From: QZLE01 sp033852135 | Lineage (GTDB): Bacteria; Pseudomonadota; Gammaproteobacteria; QZLD01 | Assembly (NCBI GenBank): GCA_033852135.1 | Contig: JAWSVB010000006.1 | Span: 1-64,000, forward strand | Length of the DNA stretch: 64,000 bases | Reading direction: 5' to 3' | Shown: one piece after another, positions 16,343 to 26,000 of the stretch | Layout: every line of letters begins with the position of its first letter | Numbering within the stretch: position 1 is the first letter of the stretch | Made by a program: the position numbers and the translations under genes | The notes under the pieces: generated by a model | What the model saw: only the letters and a program-made list of their open reading frames with translations | Database searches by the model: none | What the model was told of the DNA's origin: nothing

Positions 16343-17353
16343 ATGAAATGGATTTTAGTTAACTCTCTTTTGATTATTGGACTACTAACAACTAGTGCCC
16401 ACGCAAAAGATGGACAAGAAAACTTTGATACTAAACTGATTGATAGAGACGAAGTAAAAGCCTTTATCAACAAAATGGTGACAGAACATAAGTTCGAACG
16501 CCAATGGATGGTTGAACTAATCGAGGCGATGAAGCCGCGCAAGAAGATTGTCAAAGCCATATCTAATCCAGCTGAGAAGAAAAAATGGTTCCAATACAAG
16601 CCCATCTTTATTCGCAAAGATAGAATGCTAGGGGGCATTGGTTTCAAAAAGATTCATGCCGGAACATTAGAGCGTGCAGAAAAAGAGTATGGCGTACCTG
16701 CTGAGATTATCACCTCCATAATCGGAGTTGAAACCAAATATGGGATGAACACCGGTAAGTTCCGCGTGATTGACTCTCTGGCAACACTTGCATTTAACTA
16801 CCCCAAGCGCAGTAAATTCTTTCTTAACGAACTGGAACACTTTCTATTATTAACCCGGGAAGAGGGCCTTGATCCCTATAAAATAAGGGGATCTTATGCT
16901 GGAGCAATGGGAAAGCCGCAGTTTATATCTAGCAGTTACCGCAATTATGCAATAGATTTTGATGGGGATAACAAGCGCGATCTTTGGCGCAGTAATTCCG
17001 ACATCATTGGCAGTGTTGCTAACTATTTCCACAGACATAAATGGAAAGCAAATGAGCCAGTAGCGATTAAAGCAAAAGTCAGCGGTAAAGGATGGAAACA
17101 AGCTGTAACTGATAAATTAAAGCCGCAGTATACAGTTGGTGACTTACGCCTATTAGGTATAAAACCAACATACCCGCTTGATGATGAGATGCCTGCAAAT
17201 CTATTAGTACTCGATACTAAACAAGGTAAAGAATACTGGATAACCCTACATAACTTTTATGTAATAACTCGCTACAATCACAGCTCTATGTATGCAATGG
17301 CTGCATTCCAATTAAGCCAACTTATTAATGGCAACACCAAGTTTTCCAAATAA
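16343..17353 (+). CDS. mltB: Membrane-bound lytic murein transglycosylase B
   Basis: About 336 residues. It begins with a cleavable-looking signal (MKWILVNSLLIIGLLTTSAHA); no lipobox cysteine is evident, so it may be periplasmic and soluble rather than lipidated. MltB-family signatures are IITSIIGVETKYGMNTGKFRVIDSLATLAFNYPKRS (catalytic Glu in GVETKYG) and SYAGAMGKPQFISSSYRNYAIDFDGDNKRDLW. It cleaves glycan strands to 1,6-anhydro products during wall growth. An alternative GTG start lies nine bases upstream. Confidence 0.95.
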   Translation: MKWILVNSLLIIGLLTTSAHAKDGQENFDTKLIDRDEVKAFINKMVTEHKFERQWMVELIEAMKPRKKIVKAISNPAEKKKWFQYKPIFIRKDRMLGGIGFKKIHAGTLERAEKEYGVPAEIITSIIGVETKYGMNTGKFRVIDSLATLAFNYPKRSKFFLNELEHFLLLTREEGLDPYKIRGSYAGAMGKPQFISSSYRNYAIDFDGDNKRDLWRSNSDIIGSVANYFHRHKWKANEPVAIKAKVSGKGWKQAVTDKLKPQYTVGDLRLLGIKPTYPLDDEMPANLLVLDTKQGKEYWITLHNFYVITRYNHSSMYAMAAFQLSQLINGNTKFSK

Positions 17354-17370
17354 ACCAGCTAGCTGAAAAG

Positions 17371-18399
17371 ATGTTATTAAAGAAGTTACTAATCACTACA
17401 CTCACCCTTGCTATCATTCAAGGGTGCAGCTTGGGTTATCGATCAAAGCCAAAACCGCAACAATTCCCCCCTGATGATCCAACTCCACACCAACTGCCAT
17501 TAAGCCGTTACGGCAACCCCAAATCATATGAGGTTTTTGGTGTTGATTATTATCTACTTCCATCTAATCAAAACTATACCCAGCGTGGGATAGCTTCTTG
17601 GTATGGTGATAAGTTTCATGGGAAAAGAACCTCAAGTGGCGAACCCTACAACATGTATGCAATGACTGCCGCACATAAAACTCTGCCAATCCCTGTTTAT
17701 GCGCAAGTCACAAACCTAGAGAATGGTCGCAAGGTGATTGTGAAGATTAATGATCGTGGACCATTTGTAAAAGATCGTATAATCGACCTATCCTATTCGG
17801 CTGCAATCAAACTTGGAGTTGTAGCAAAAGGAACTGCTCGAGTTGAAGTGACTACAGTAATTCCAAACTCAACAAATATTACTACTCCAACTACTGTCAA
17901 AAAAGAACCACCAAAACAACAAGCTGTAGCAACAAAACCTATCAAGAGCAAACCTGCACCCACTATTATTTCTACTCCTGTAAAAATAGAGTTAGCAACA
18001 GCAAAAGCCCTTCCGACCAAAGCCACTACCGTGGTCGCAACAGGTTCAGCTACTAGCAAAGTTTTTCCCCAATCAGTACCTGCTTCTGCAACAAAGCCAG
18101 CAGAACCTATACCACAAAGCTCAAAGGCAATCGTAACCAAACCAAAAAAGCCTTCACCGAAAGCCAATTACTTTATACAGATTGGGGCTTTTAGTGATAA
18201 ACCAAATGCCTTACGCCTAATTGAAAGGGTTAAACTGCATAATGATGAGAATTTCACTGTTGAAACAGTTAACAGTGGAAATAAGCAAATTCATAAAGTA
18301 AAGATTGGTCCAATACAATCTATGGAAAAAGCCCAGATAATAATGGATGAGATGAAAGAGTTTGAGATTAACAATCCTCGGTTAATCACCCCTAATTAA
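17371..18399 (+). CDS. rlpA: RlpA septal-ring lytic transglycosylase/lipoprotein
   Basis: 342 residues. A signal peptide with lipobox IIQGC (Cys about 19) predicts an outer-membrane lipoprotein. The double-psi beta-barrel domain is at about residues 70-170 (GIASWYGDKFHGKRTSSGEPYNM and KVIVKINDRGPFVKDRIIDLSYSAA, with the catalytic Asp in NDRGPF). A Thr/Pro/Ala-rich linker follows (about 175-260), then a C-terminal SPOR domain (about 264-342) that binds denuded glycans. It sits in the usual mltB-rlpA-dacA order. Confidence 0.95.
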   Translation: MLLKKLLITTLTLAIIQGCSLGYRSKPKPQQFPPDDPTPHQLPLSRYGNPKSYEVFGVDYYLLPSNQNYTQRGIASWYGDKFHGKRTSSGEPYNMYAMTAAHKTLPIPVYAQVTNLENGRKVIVKINDRGPFVKDRIIDLSYSAAIKLGVVAKGTARVEVTTVIPNSTNITTPTTVKKEPPKQQAVATKPIKSKPAPTIISTPVKIELATAKALPTKATTVVATGSATSKVFPQSVPASATKPAEPIPQSSKAIVTKPKKPSPKANYFIQIGAFSDKPNALRLIERVKLHNDENFTVETVNSGNKQIHKVKIGPIQSMEKAQIIMDEMKEFEINNPRLITPN

Positions 18400-18626
18400 A
18401 ATCAATTGAAATATCAATTACACCTATCAGCCCCAAGAAGCTCTTAAGCTAGGCTGCTAATCCAAACAAACAATCTCAATCAGATACATGCCAAGCTTCA
18501 TCTTTGCCCAGATCACGGTTTAACTTTTACCTGAGAACCAGTCAATCACCTATTTACTTATGAACTAAATTGATTATCATGCATCAAAGAACACAAAGAT
18601 ATTTTAGCTAAATTACCGGATATATC

Positions 18627-19772
18627 ATGAGATTAATAAAACAGGGTTTGTTTTGCGCTTTTCTATTCATTGGATTTACCACTCTGGCTACGGCAATGCA
18701 GCGCCCAGTCCCAGCTGCGCCAAAAATTGGTGCACGCAGCTATATCCTCATCGATTATCATAGTGGTAAAACTCTAGCCGAAAGAGAGCCTGACAACACA
18801 GTTGCCCCTGCGAGTATCACTAAACTGATGACTGCTTACGTTGTATTCAGTGAGCTAAAATCTGGCAATATCTCTTTAGATGAACAGGTTAATATTAGCG
18901 AAAAGGCATGGCGTACCAGTGGTTCGCGCATGTTTGTAGAGGTTGGTAAAAGCGTATCTGTCGAAGATCTATTAAAAGGGATGATTATCCAATCAGGAAA
19001 TGATGCTAGTGTGGCTTTAGCAGAGCATATCGCTGGCGGTGAAGATACATTTGCCCAGTTCATGAATCAATATGCGAAAAAGATTGGTATGAATAATACC
19101 AACTTTATGAACTGCACCGGTCTTCCCAATAAAAACCACTATACCACTGCTCGTGATATCAGCATCTTAGCGCGCAACCTAATCAATAATTTCCCTGACT
19201 ATTACGACTGGTATTCACAAAAAAGTTTCACCTTCAACAACATCACGCAACATAACCGTAATAAGCTTTTATGGCAGGATAAGTATGTTGATGGTCTGAA
19301 AACTGGATATACCGAAGATGCTGGATACTGCCTTGCTGCTTCAGCCGAAAGAGAGGGGATGCGTCTTGTTTCAGTAGTTCTTGGAACTAACAGCCCCAAA
19401 GATCGAGCGAAACAAAGCCAACAACTACTCAATTACGGGTTCCGCTTCTTTGAAACCAAGCTCCTATATTCTGGGTATGAAGCTCGTCTTTCAGCCAATG
19501 TTTGGAAAGGGGACAAAGATAAATTTAAACTTGGAATAACCGATGATCTTTTTATCACCATTCCACGTGGCCAATATAAATTTTTAAAGGCTTCTACTAC
19601 GCTAGATAACCAGATAATAGCGCCGATTAATAAGGGGCAGAAGTTTGGCATGGTAACAATCAAACTTGATGAAAATATAATTGCAGAAAGACCACTTGTT
19701 GCTCTAGAAAATATTAACGAAGGTGGAATCTGGAGCCGAATGGTTGATAGTGTAAAGCTTTGGTTTGAATAA
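18627..19772 (+). CDS. dacA: D-alanyl-D-alanine carboxypeptidase (PBP5 type)
   Basis: 381 residues with a signal peptide (cleavage near ATAMQ). Active-site motifs are SxxK in APASITKLMTAYVV (Ser about 63), SxN in IIQSGNDASVALAEH, and KTG in YVDGLKTGYTEDAGYC. The C-terminal beta domain and final amphipathic helix (GGIWSRMVDSVKLWFE) tether it to the inner membrane. It trims pentapeptides. The 227 bases before it hold no gene or clear terminator, so it may have its own promoter. Confidence 0.97.
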   Translation: MRLIKQGLFCAFLFIGFTTLATAMQRPVPAAPKIGARSYILIDYHSGKTLAEREPDNTVAPASITKLMTAYVVFSELKSGNISLDEQVNISEKAWRTSGSRMFVEVGKSVSVEDLLKGMIIQSGNDASVALAEHIAGGEDTFAQFMNQYAKKIGMNNTNFMNCTGLPNKNHYTTARDISILARNLINNFPDYYDWYSQKSFTFNNITQHNRNKLLWQDKYVDGLKTGYTEDAGYCLAASAEREGMRLVSVVLGTNSPKDRAKQSQQLLNYGFRFFETKLLYSGYEARLSANVWKGDKDKFKLGITDDLFITIPRGQYKFLKASTTLDNQIIAPINKGQKFGMVTIKLDENIIAERPLVALENINEGGIWSRMVDSVKLWFE

Positions 19773-19817
19773 CAAACACCGCAATCAAATAGCTACTATT
19801 TATATTAGAGAGTTAAT

Positions 19818-20081
19818 ATGACTGAAGAAACCCTACTAGAATTTCCATGCGAGTTCCCAGTAAAAGCTATGGGCAAAACGCGTGATGACCTAGATAAAAT
19901 TGTGTACGAAATTGTCTGCCGCTTTGCTCCAGAAACCCCTTTTGAAAAGGTAAAAATTAATCAAAGTAAAAAGGGAAACTTTCTTTCAATCACAGTGACT
20001 ATAACTGCTACCAGCAAAGAACAGCTAGATAATATTTATTTAGCTCTAACTTCAAGCGAATATATATCTATGGCTCTTTAG
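19818..20081 (+). CDS. ybeD: YbeD/DUF493 family protein
   Basis: 87 residues. Family features are ETLLEFPCEFPVKAMGK at the start, VYEIVCRF in the middle and the C-terminal ITATSKEQLDNIYLALTSSEYISMAL. It has an ACT-like small fold. In enterobacteria it lies between dacA and lipB; its cellular role is unclear. Here it is followed by a decayed lipA instead of lipB. Confidence 0.94.
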   Translation: MTEETLLEFPCEFPVKAMGKTRDDLDKIVYEIVCRFAPETPFEKVKINQSKKGNFLSITVTITATSKEQLDNIYLALTSSEYISMAL

Positions 20082-20354
20082 CAATAAGAGCTAATGACTT
20101 AAAACATTCAGCTTACACACTGCAAGTCTAAGTGTTTTCTAACATGGTTAAACATGTTCGTATTTATTATCCTGGTACCACGACAGTAATTCTTACTCCA
20201 AATTGGCGCTATAATACTTATTTGGCGCATAAGAGATTAGGCGCTTTCCAGCAAACACCATTTCACATAACATAATAATTTGTGCCTAGTTTTTTATAGT
20301 TACTATTTTCAAATTACTGTTATAATTCATTACTATATTTATTAAGTTGTTTTA
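20082..20354. other. Gene-free AT-rich stretch where lipB would be expected
   Basis: No reading frame with a recognisable product. A 43-codon frame starting at about 20143 (MVKHVRIYYPGTTTVIL) has no family I recognise. No clear LipB motif was found on either strand, so lipB appears deleted or decayed beyond reading. Confidence 0.4.
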
Positions 20355-20663
20355 AAGAGTGGTCCCCAGGAATTTCTCTCAAATCATTTCATAATGATTA
20401 AACTTGGAGAAAAACTGGAAGAAATTATCGAAGTTATGCACAATCTCTACGATATAGAGTGTAGAATAGTAAATATAGGCCAATAGATAGCCCCATCGAG
20501 AAAACATGCCGCAGTGGTGAGGTATATTTCTCAACAAGAATTTGAACGTTACAAAACCATTACTATTGAGCTTGGTTTTGACCATGTTAAAATCTTACCA
20601 TTAATGCGTTCATCTTTACGGCCAAATAAGATCAATGAAAAAGCAGACGTAAATATATGCTAA
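20355..20663 (+). pseudogene. lipA: Remnant of lipoyl synthase (lipA), C-terminal part
   Basis: Reading one frame through, the translation contains IKLGEKLEEIIEVMHNL, then VNIGQ, an in-frame TAG at 20484-20486, then IAPSRKHAAVVRYIS, then a run resembling FERYKTITIELGFDHV and LPLMRSS. This follows LipA C-termini step by step (LGETxEEIxEVMxDLR, LTIGQYLxPSxxHxxVxRY, FxxxxxxAxxxGFxHVxxGPxVRSSYxA). The radical-SAM N-terminus, the CxxxCxxC cluster and the terminal GPxVRSSY motif are missing or changed. Position after ybeD matches the usual dacA-ybeD-lipB-lipA order. The stop overlaps the next gene's start. Confidence 0.8.
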
Positions 20664-21466
20664 CCAGAATAATTGAGTGGGTAATACTACCTCCAGGGCT
20701 TACATGCATATTAGTTCTTCTAGGACTGATATTTATTGTCGCATGGCGCCGCCTTGGATATATGCTTATCGTTCTTGGGCTAATAACTCTTTACATTGGT
20801 AGCATCCCTCTTACAACAGCTCTGTTAGCCAAGATAATTGAACCCAATGAAGCCCTTACTATCGATGTAGCACAAAAGACTGGAGCGCAAGCGATCATTG
20901 TAATAGGAGGGGAGCGCAACCTCTCTTCCAATGAATACGGCAATGTCGATAAAAGCGGAAACTTCATAACCAATACTGAATCAATTGATGATCGAACTCT
21001 AAACCGCCTACGCTACACAGCCAAACTTATCAGGGCGCTTGATCAAAGAGGCGAAGTAAAAAAGGTTGAGGTTATCCTATCTGGCGGCCAGCTCCACCCT
21101 AAAGGCCCATCAAGAGCGCAGCTAATGGCCAAATCATTGAAAGATGACTTTGGTATAGATAAAGACCCTATGCTTGAACCACAAAGCATCTCTATCTATG
21201 AAAGCGCAATATTTACCACAGACCTGCTCAACAGTAGAGATATAAACAAAGTAATTCTAGTTGGAGATGCATGGGATCTACCACGTGCAGTTGAAGCGTT
21301 TAAAAGTAATAGGGAGCTAGAAATAATCCCAGCACCTGTCGGATTCCTGGATTCCAAAAATAAAGGCTTATCATTATGGCTTCCTCAAGGTGAAGCTATG
21401 AAATTGAATAACAAGGCGATGGGGGAGATAATCTCTAGGATTGTCTACCGCTATTTTTATCTTTAA
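20657..21466 (+). CDS. ElyC/YdcF-like DUF218 envelope protein
   Basis: 269 residues. Two N-terminal TM helices (about 10-30 and 35-55) precede a DUF218 domain with AQAIIVIGGERN, LNRLRYTAKLIRAL, VILSGGQLHPKGPSRAQLMAKSL and VILVGDAWDLPRAVEAF. E. coli ElyC of this architecture affects peptidoglycan and undecaprenyl-carrier metabolism at low temperature; YdcF-type members are less defined. The location next to the wall-synthesis block fits an envelope role. It is convergent with the following gene by a 4-base overlap. Confidence 0.82.
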   Translation: MLTRIIEWVILPPGLTCILVLLGLIFIVAWRRLGYMLIVLGLITLYIGSIPLTTALLAKIIEPNEALTIDVAQKTGAQAIIVIGGERNLSSNEYGNVDKSGNFITNTESIDDRTLNRLRYTAKLIRALDQRGEVKKVEVILSGGQLHPKGPSRAQLMAKSLKDDFGIDKDPMLEPQSISIYESAIFTTDLLNSRDINKVILVGDAWDLPRAVEAFKSNRELEIIPAPVGFLDSKNKGLSLWLPQGEAMKLNNKAMGEIISRIVYRYFYL

Positions 21467-22308
21467 CCTTTATTAACTAAAGGTCCAATCCCCGCCAACA
21501 TTTGATTATTCCGATTACTGTAAAGAATATCATTAATATACTCATCAAATGGAAGTAACAACATATCCTGCATCTCTCTGCAGTTACGCGCAAGAGAACT
21601 GTTAATCGGGATATGCACTGGACTTTTAAAAGCCATCATTAAAATATTGTCATGAAAAGGGACTGTAAGGCATAAAGTTTGCCGATCAAAAACCTTACGT
21701 AACAAAGTTATAAAGTCAGTAAACTTATCTGCCTTAACTGCAAGTATATTAAAAATCATAACTCCTGACGGATTTAAAGCATCATAACAACTCTGAATAA
21801 ATGACTCTGAATAGATATCGGCAGGTGGTTCATCCCCAATAAACAGGTCAACAAAAAGGGTATCAACCTTATAATCTATACTCTGCTCAACATATACAAG
21901 AGCATCGGCATTTCTTATTTTAATGTTTTTACTCGATGGGATACCAAAATATTCAGTGGCTATTTCAATCACATCCTGATCGATATCAATTGCATCAATA
22001 TCTGATTCCGGCCACCTATCATGGATAAAGCGCACCATTGCACCACCACCAAGCCCAAGAATTAATACCCGTCCCATTTTATTTTGACGAAAGGGTAAAA
22101 AAGCCAGCATACGCCGCATATACTCTAAAATCATAGAATTAGGGCTTTGCATATCCATCGCAGTTTGTACTGATCCTGTACCAAAATGGATCCAACGAAA
22201 CGCTTCATCTTCGCGCACCTGAATTCCACCGCAAGAGTTTTCAACAGCGTAAACCAACCGCCCCAACTCTTGCCCCATTAGGGTTGATAAACCACCTTTC
22301 TTATCCAC
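21463..22308 (-). CDS. Spermidine-synthase-like methyltransferase-fold protein
   Basis: 281 residues. The nucleotide-fold core is VLILGLGGGAMVRFIHDRWPESDIDAIDIDQDVIEIATEYFG (about 98-140), followed by the acidic VDTLFVDLF loop. This matches polyamine-synthase-like proteins, but the canonical substrate residues of SpeE (the GGxDG and YxDPF-type loops) are not obvious, so true aminopropyl transfer is uncertain. It follows the DUF2835 gene by four bases in a two-gene operon. Confidence 0.75.
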   Translation of the reverse strand: MDKKGGLSTLMGQELGRLVYAVENSCGGIQVREDEAFRWIHFGTGSVQTAMDMQSPNSMILEYMRRMLAFLPFRQNKMGRVLILGLGGGAMVRFIHDRWPESDIDAIDIDQDVIEIATEYFGIPSSKNIKIRNADALVYVEQSIDYKVDTLFVDLFIGDEPPADIYSESFIQSCYDALNPSGVMIFNILAVKADKFTDFITLLRKVFDRQTLCLTVPFHDNILMMAFKSPVHIPINSSLARNCREMQDMLLLPFDEYINDILYSNRNNQMLAGIGPLVNKG

Positions 22309-22312
22309 AAGG

Positions 22313-22531
22313 TTATACCCTTCTTATCCCTTTAAACTTATTATTCTCATCATATTGAAGAGCAAAGGTTCCATGAATTCCATCACGACCAACAAATGGG
22401 CGCAAAATATTAGCAGGAAAACGCACTGTTCTCCCATCATGACTTTGGACCAAAACATTCTTAACTTGCCCCCGATAATAGGGCAGATATTCATCTGCTG
22501 ATATGCTTAATGAAAAATATATATCTGACAT
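22313..22531 (-). CDS. DUF2835 family protein
   Basis: 72 residues from MSDIYFSL. This start has GGAAGA just upstream; the ATG 15 bases earlier lacks a ribosome site. The typical pattern is FSLSISADEYLPYYRGQVKNV, VRFPANILRPFVGRDGIHGTF and a basic C-terminus. Small cytoplasmic protein of unknown function found in marine gammaproteobacteria and pseudomonads. Confidence 0.85.
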   Translation of the reverse strand: MSDIYFSLSISADEYLPYYRGQVKNVLVQSHDGRTVRFPANILRPFVGRDGIHGTFALQYDENNKFKGIRRV

Positions 22532-22678
22532 TCTTCCACAATCCATTTGATCTAATTAAAGCAATGCTTGGTCTAATTTTAAGCTTGTTCAATATTGAAA
22601 ATAGCTCAATTCTATCCATGAATCAACACTCAAAAAACACTCCCTTAAACACCGTAACTTTAAGTGTTAACTGGGAAC

Positions 22679-23575
22679 TTAAATCTCTTGCAGCTGATCT
22701 ACATCCTGTTGTTGTTTAGGTTTTTTTGTTGCCCTTTTTGACTCATACAAAGCTGTAGCAATAATTATAACTCCACCAATTATCACATTTTCCTTAGGGA
22801 ACTCACCAATAACCAAAGCAGCAATAACAATGCTATAAAATGGTTGCATACAAGAGATCAAACCAACTGTAGTTGCCCTTAAGTTTTTTAAACTGGCCAC
22901 TATTAGTGAATGGGGAATCGCAGTAAAAAATATACCTAATAAGACTAAATAGAACAGGCGATTATCTGCCAACAAATCATATTCGAAAGATATAAATGGC
23001 AGCAACATCAATAAGGTTATTAACAGTTGATAACCCATGCATACAATACTTGATATATGTTTTAGCTTTTTACGTACTATGATATTACGCGCAGTTAATC
23101 CCGCTGCTGCCACACACCCCCATAATAGCCCCATTACCACATCATTTTGTAAGGTAAACTCTGGAACTATCATCACAATCCCTGCTAACACAGCACCAGC
23201 ACAGATAAAATCTGATATACGATATTTACTCTTCTCCACTAATGGTTCAATCAAAGCTGTCATCACTGGAAAGGTATACATAGAAACTATCCCAATCGCT
23301 ATAGTTGAAACCTGCATAGAGTGAAAAAATGCAACCCAGTGTATCCCCATCACCAAACCAATAATCAGCATCCAAAAATATTCCTGCTTATTTTGCAGAC
23401 GTAACTTCTCTTTACACAACAGTATAAATATCAACAAAACGCTACAGCCAACTACAGCTCGGAAAAACGTTATATTAGCTGCGGGTAAAGAGATCAGTTT
23501 TGAAAACAGTGTGGTGCCACCGAAAAGTATTACCGCAATATTAATTTGGATTAGACTTTGTTTTTCTGGATTCAC
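22679..23575 (-). CDS. EamA/DMT-family transporter (probable exporter)
   Basis: 298 residues with ten predicted TM helices arranged as two EamA repeats (about 5-140 and 150-285). The first repeat has INIAVILFGGTTLFSKLISLPA and FFRAVVGCSVLLIFILL; the second ends VGLISCMQPFYSIVIAALVIGEFP. Inner-membrane drug/metabolite transporter superfamily; substrate not predictable. Transcribed alone on the minus strand. Confidence 0.9.
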   Translation of the reverse strand: MNPEKQSLIQINIAVILFGGTTLFSKLISLPAANITFFRAVVGCSVLLIFILLCKEKLRLQNKQEYFWMLIIGLVMGIHWVAFFHSMQVSTIAIGIVSMYTFPVMTALIEPLVEKSKYRISDFICAGAVLAGIVMIVPEFTLQNDVVMGLLWGCVAAAGLTARNIIVRKKLKHISSIVCMGYQLLITLLMLLPFISFEYDLLADNRLFYLVLLGIFFTAIPHSLIVASLKNLRATTVGLISCMQPFYSIVIAALVIGEFPKENVIIGGVIIIATALYESKRATKKPKQQQDVDQLQEI

Positions 23576-23675
23576 TAACTACCCCTTAACTGCATTTAAA
23601 TTTACTAACACAAACTAATCTATTTAAAGATATTACCAACCATCAGTGGATATAGACACATCATTTATCGCAGGC

Positions 23676-23707
23676 AAAAAAAATGCTGACTTTAAAGTCA
23701 GCATTTT
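23676..23707 (-). terminator. Rho-independent terminator of phaC
   Basis: A perfect 14-bp inverted repeat, AAAATGCTGACTTT with AAAGTCAGCATTTT (23680-23707), with eight Ts on the minus-strand transcript. It lies 24 bases after the phaC stop. Confidence 0.9.
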
Positions 23708-23731
23708 CTATTTCTCATTTGAGAATACTAA

Positions 23732-25528
23732 CTATTGGGCCTTCACATAAGAACCAGGCGCATCTTCAATCGCCTTATACTTAGCATTGCCAATCTTACG
23801 AGCAGCAACCTTCTCACCGTCTTGAGAGCTAACCCACTTATCCCAATCAGTCCACCAAGATCCACTTTGCTCTTTGGCACCTTTTAACCATGCATCAGAT
23901 GTTGCAGGAAGCTTTGTGCTAGTCCAATGGTTATATTTTCCTGGATTCACAGGGTTTACAATACCTGCAATGTGCCCAGAACCACCTAGAACAAACTTAA
24001 CCGGACCAGAGAACAATGTAGCGCCCTGATAAGTAGATTTCCAAGGTGCGATATGATCTTCAACTGTAGATACAAAATAACTTGGTACTTTGATCTTGGT
24101 AACATCAATATCTACACCAGAGATGTTTAATCCACCTGGATCTTTTAGTAGATTACGCTGGTACATATTACGTAGATAGAAACTATGCATACGCGCTGGA
24201 AGATTAGTTGAATCACTATTCCAATATAAAATATCAAATGGAAGTGGTTCGCGACCTAACAAGTAGTTGTTTACAAAATACGACCAGATCAGATCATTTG
24301 CACGCAACATATTAAATGTTGATGCCATTGTTTTCCCTTCCAGGAACCCTTTCTGATTCATCTTCTTTTCAAGGTTTTGAATCTGCTCTTCATCAATAAA
24401 CACTTCAAGCTCACCTGGATGCTCAAAATCAATCAATGAGGTAAAGAAAGTTGATGTTTTCACACGATCTTTCTTCTTAGCTGCAAGATACGCAAGAGTT
24501 GTTGCTTGAAGAGTTCCACCTAAGCAGTAACCTATAGTATTAACTTGTGATTCACCAGTTATCTCTTCGATGATATCCATTGCTGTCAATGGGCCTTCCT
24601 GCATATAAGCATCAAAGCCTTTCTCTTGATGTCTCTCATCTGGGTTTACCCATGAGATTAAGAAAACCGTATAACCTTGATCGACAACCCACTTAATCAA
24701 AGACTTTCTCTCATTCAGATCAAGAATATAATAACGATTGATCCAAGGTGGGATAATTAATAGAGGAACTTTATTAACATCTTTAGTAGTTGGCGTGTAT
24801 TGAATAAGCTGCATCATATCGTTTTGATAGATAACCTTACCCGGGGTAGTTGCGATATTTTTACCAACTTCAAATGCTGAGGTATCAGTCATTTTGATCT
24901 TAAGCTTACCGTTACCGCTCTCAAGATCTTCTAAGATGTTTTTGAAACCATTAAGCAGGTTTTGACCTTTACTTTCAATAGTCTCACGAATTACATCTGG
25001 GTTAGTTGCCAAGAAGTTAGTTGGCGACATTGCATCAACAAACTGCTCGGTGTAAAACTCAAGTTTCTTTGATGTTTGCTCATCCAGGCCTTGAGTTTCC
25101 TTAACTACAGAACGCATATAATCAGCAGAGATCAAATAACTCTGCTTAATAAAATCAAACATCGGATTTTGTTCCCATGCTTGTGACTTAAATCTTCTAT
25201 CAGATTTAGCAGGCTCTGCTATCACTGGAGCAGATTGACCAAAAAATCTAAAGGTTAAACTTTTCATCAATGATGAATAGTTATTCCAAAATGCCATTTG
25301 AGCGCCAACAAGTTTGTACGGATCCATCATACTTCTGGACACAAATGCCTGAAACATCCTTGTAAGGTGATTAGTCTCACCTAAGGAGATATGAGATGCA
25401 GCTTGCTCACGATCAAGAAACCCTTTTAATAACTGCATACTCGATTCAGCAATACCAGAAACGGTACTTGCTAACTCAGCAGGATCAAATGTTTTTGTAT
25501 CATCTGTATCAGCTTTTTTTGAACTCAT
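23732..25528 (-). CDS. phaC: Class I-type poly(3-hydroxyalkanoate) synthase
   Basis: About 598 residues from MSSKKADTDD, which has AAGGTGG upstream; a longer start at 25573 is unlikely. The N-terminal PhaC domain precedes the alpha/beta hydrolase core. The lipase-like box with catalytic Cys is IGYCLGGTLQ (about residue 330), the Asp is in STVEDHIAPW and the His in GGSGHIAGIV. It polymerises (R)-3-hydroxyacyl-CoA into storage granules. No phaA, phaB, phasin or phaR gene lies nearby, so precursors must come from elsewhere. It has its own terminator and is monocistronic. Confidence 0.95.
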   Translation of the reverse strand: MSSKKADTDDTKTFDPAELASTVSGIAESSMQLLKGFLDREQAASHISLGETNHLTRMFQAFVSRSMMDPYKLVGAQMAFWNNYSSLMKSLTFRFFGQSAPVIAEPAKSDRRFKSQAWEQNPMFDFIKQSYLISADYMRSVVKETQGLDEQTSKKLEFYTEQFVDAMSPTNFLATNPDVIRETIESKGQNLLNGFKNILEDLESGNGKLKIKMTDTSAFEVGKNIATTPGKVIYQNDMMQLIQYTPTTKDVNKVPLLIIPPWINRYYILDLNERKSLIKWVVDQGYTVFLISWVNPDERHQEKGFDAYMQEGPLTAMDIIEEITGESQVNTIGYCLGGTLQATTLAYLAAKKKDRVKTSTFFTSLIDFEHPGELEVFIDEEQIQNLEKKMNQKGFLEGKTMASTFNMLRANDLIWSYFVNNYLLGREPLPFDILYWNSDSTNLPARMHSFYLRNMYQRNLLKDPGGLNISGVDIDVTKIKVPSYFVSTVEDHIAPWKSTYQGATLFSGPVKFVLGGSGHIAGIVNPVNPGKYNHWTSTKLPATSDAWLKGAKEQSGSWWTDWDKWVSSQDGEKVAARKIGNAKYKAIEDAPGSYVKAQ

Positions 25529-26000
25529 AAAAAACCACCTTCGAAAAAATAAACACGTGCCTATTAACGGCAAGATATCAAAATATCTATAAAAATAATC
25601 CTAGTCATACTAGTTCCAATACTACTGCAAAGCAACAATGCAACACAAGAAACCAATAGCAAAATTCCAATTTTATTCTTTGCTTTTTATACCGTGCCAT
25701 TCTTTTCTGATATTACTTTTCCCCGACCTCATAATAAACCAGCATTTGTCACCATTAATTAACATGTCATTTAATAGGCTGATAATCTTGTTTTATAAAA
25801 AATAATTAAAGTACTGATGAATTTATCTATAAGGCAATTGCTTTATTTTTAATATCAAAAAGATCTGCCAAACTTAATTGATAACAATTATCTATATCTA
25901 GTTTTCCCCTCAACTTGGTTCCAATCTTAATGCTTTAAAAATGGTGTTTGTTAGTCAATACATAGCTATAATCAATTTTCTATCACTCAACATTAGAAGC
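25529..26000. promoter_or_regulatory. Divergent AT-rich intergenic region phaC/rsmJ
   Basis: About 470 bases without a convincing gene. A frame starting at 25941 merely extends rsmJ upstream and lacks family support. The region must contain both promoters. No specific box was assigned. Confidence 0.4.

Noticed and set aside
20143..20274. Short frame as a lipB remnant
   Set aside because: The YYPGTT segment loosely recalls LipB's YHGPGQ but surrounding residues do not align; too little evidence.
25941..26000. An upstream extension of rsmJ (extra 20 residues)
   Set aside because: RsmJ proteins start near MNNLTLN; the extension is hydrophobic, lacks family similarity and a ribosome site.
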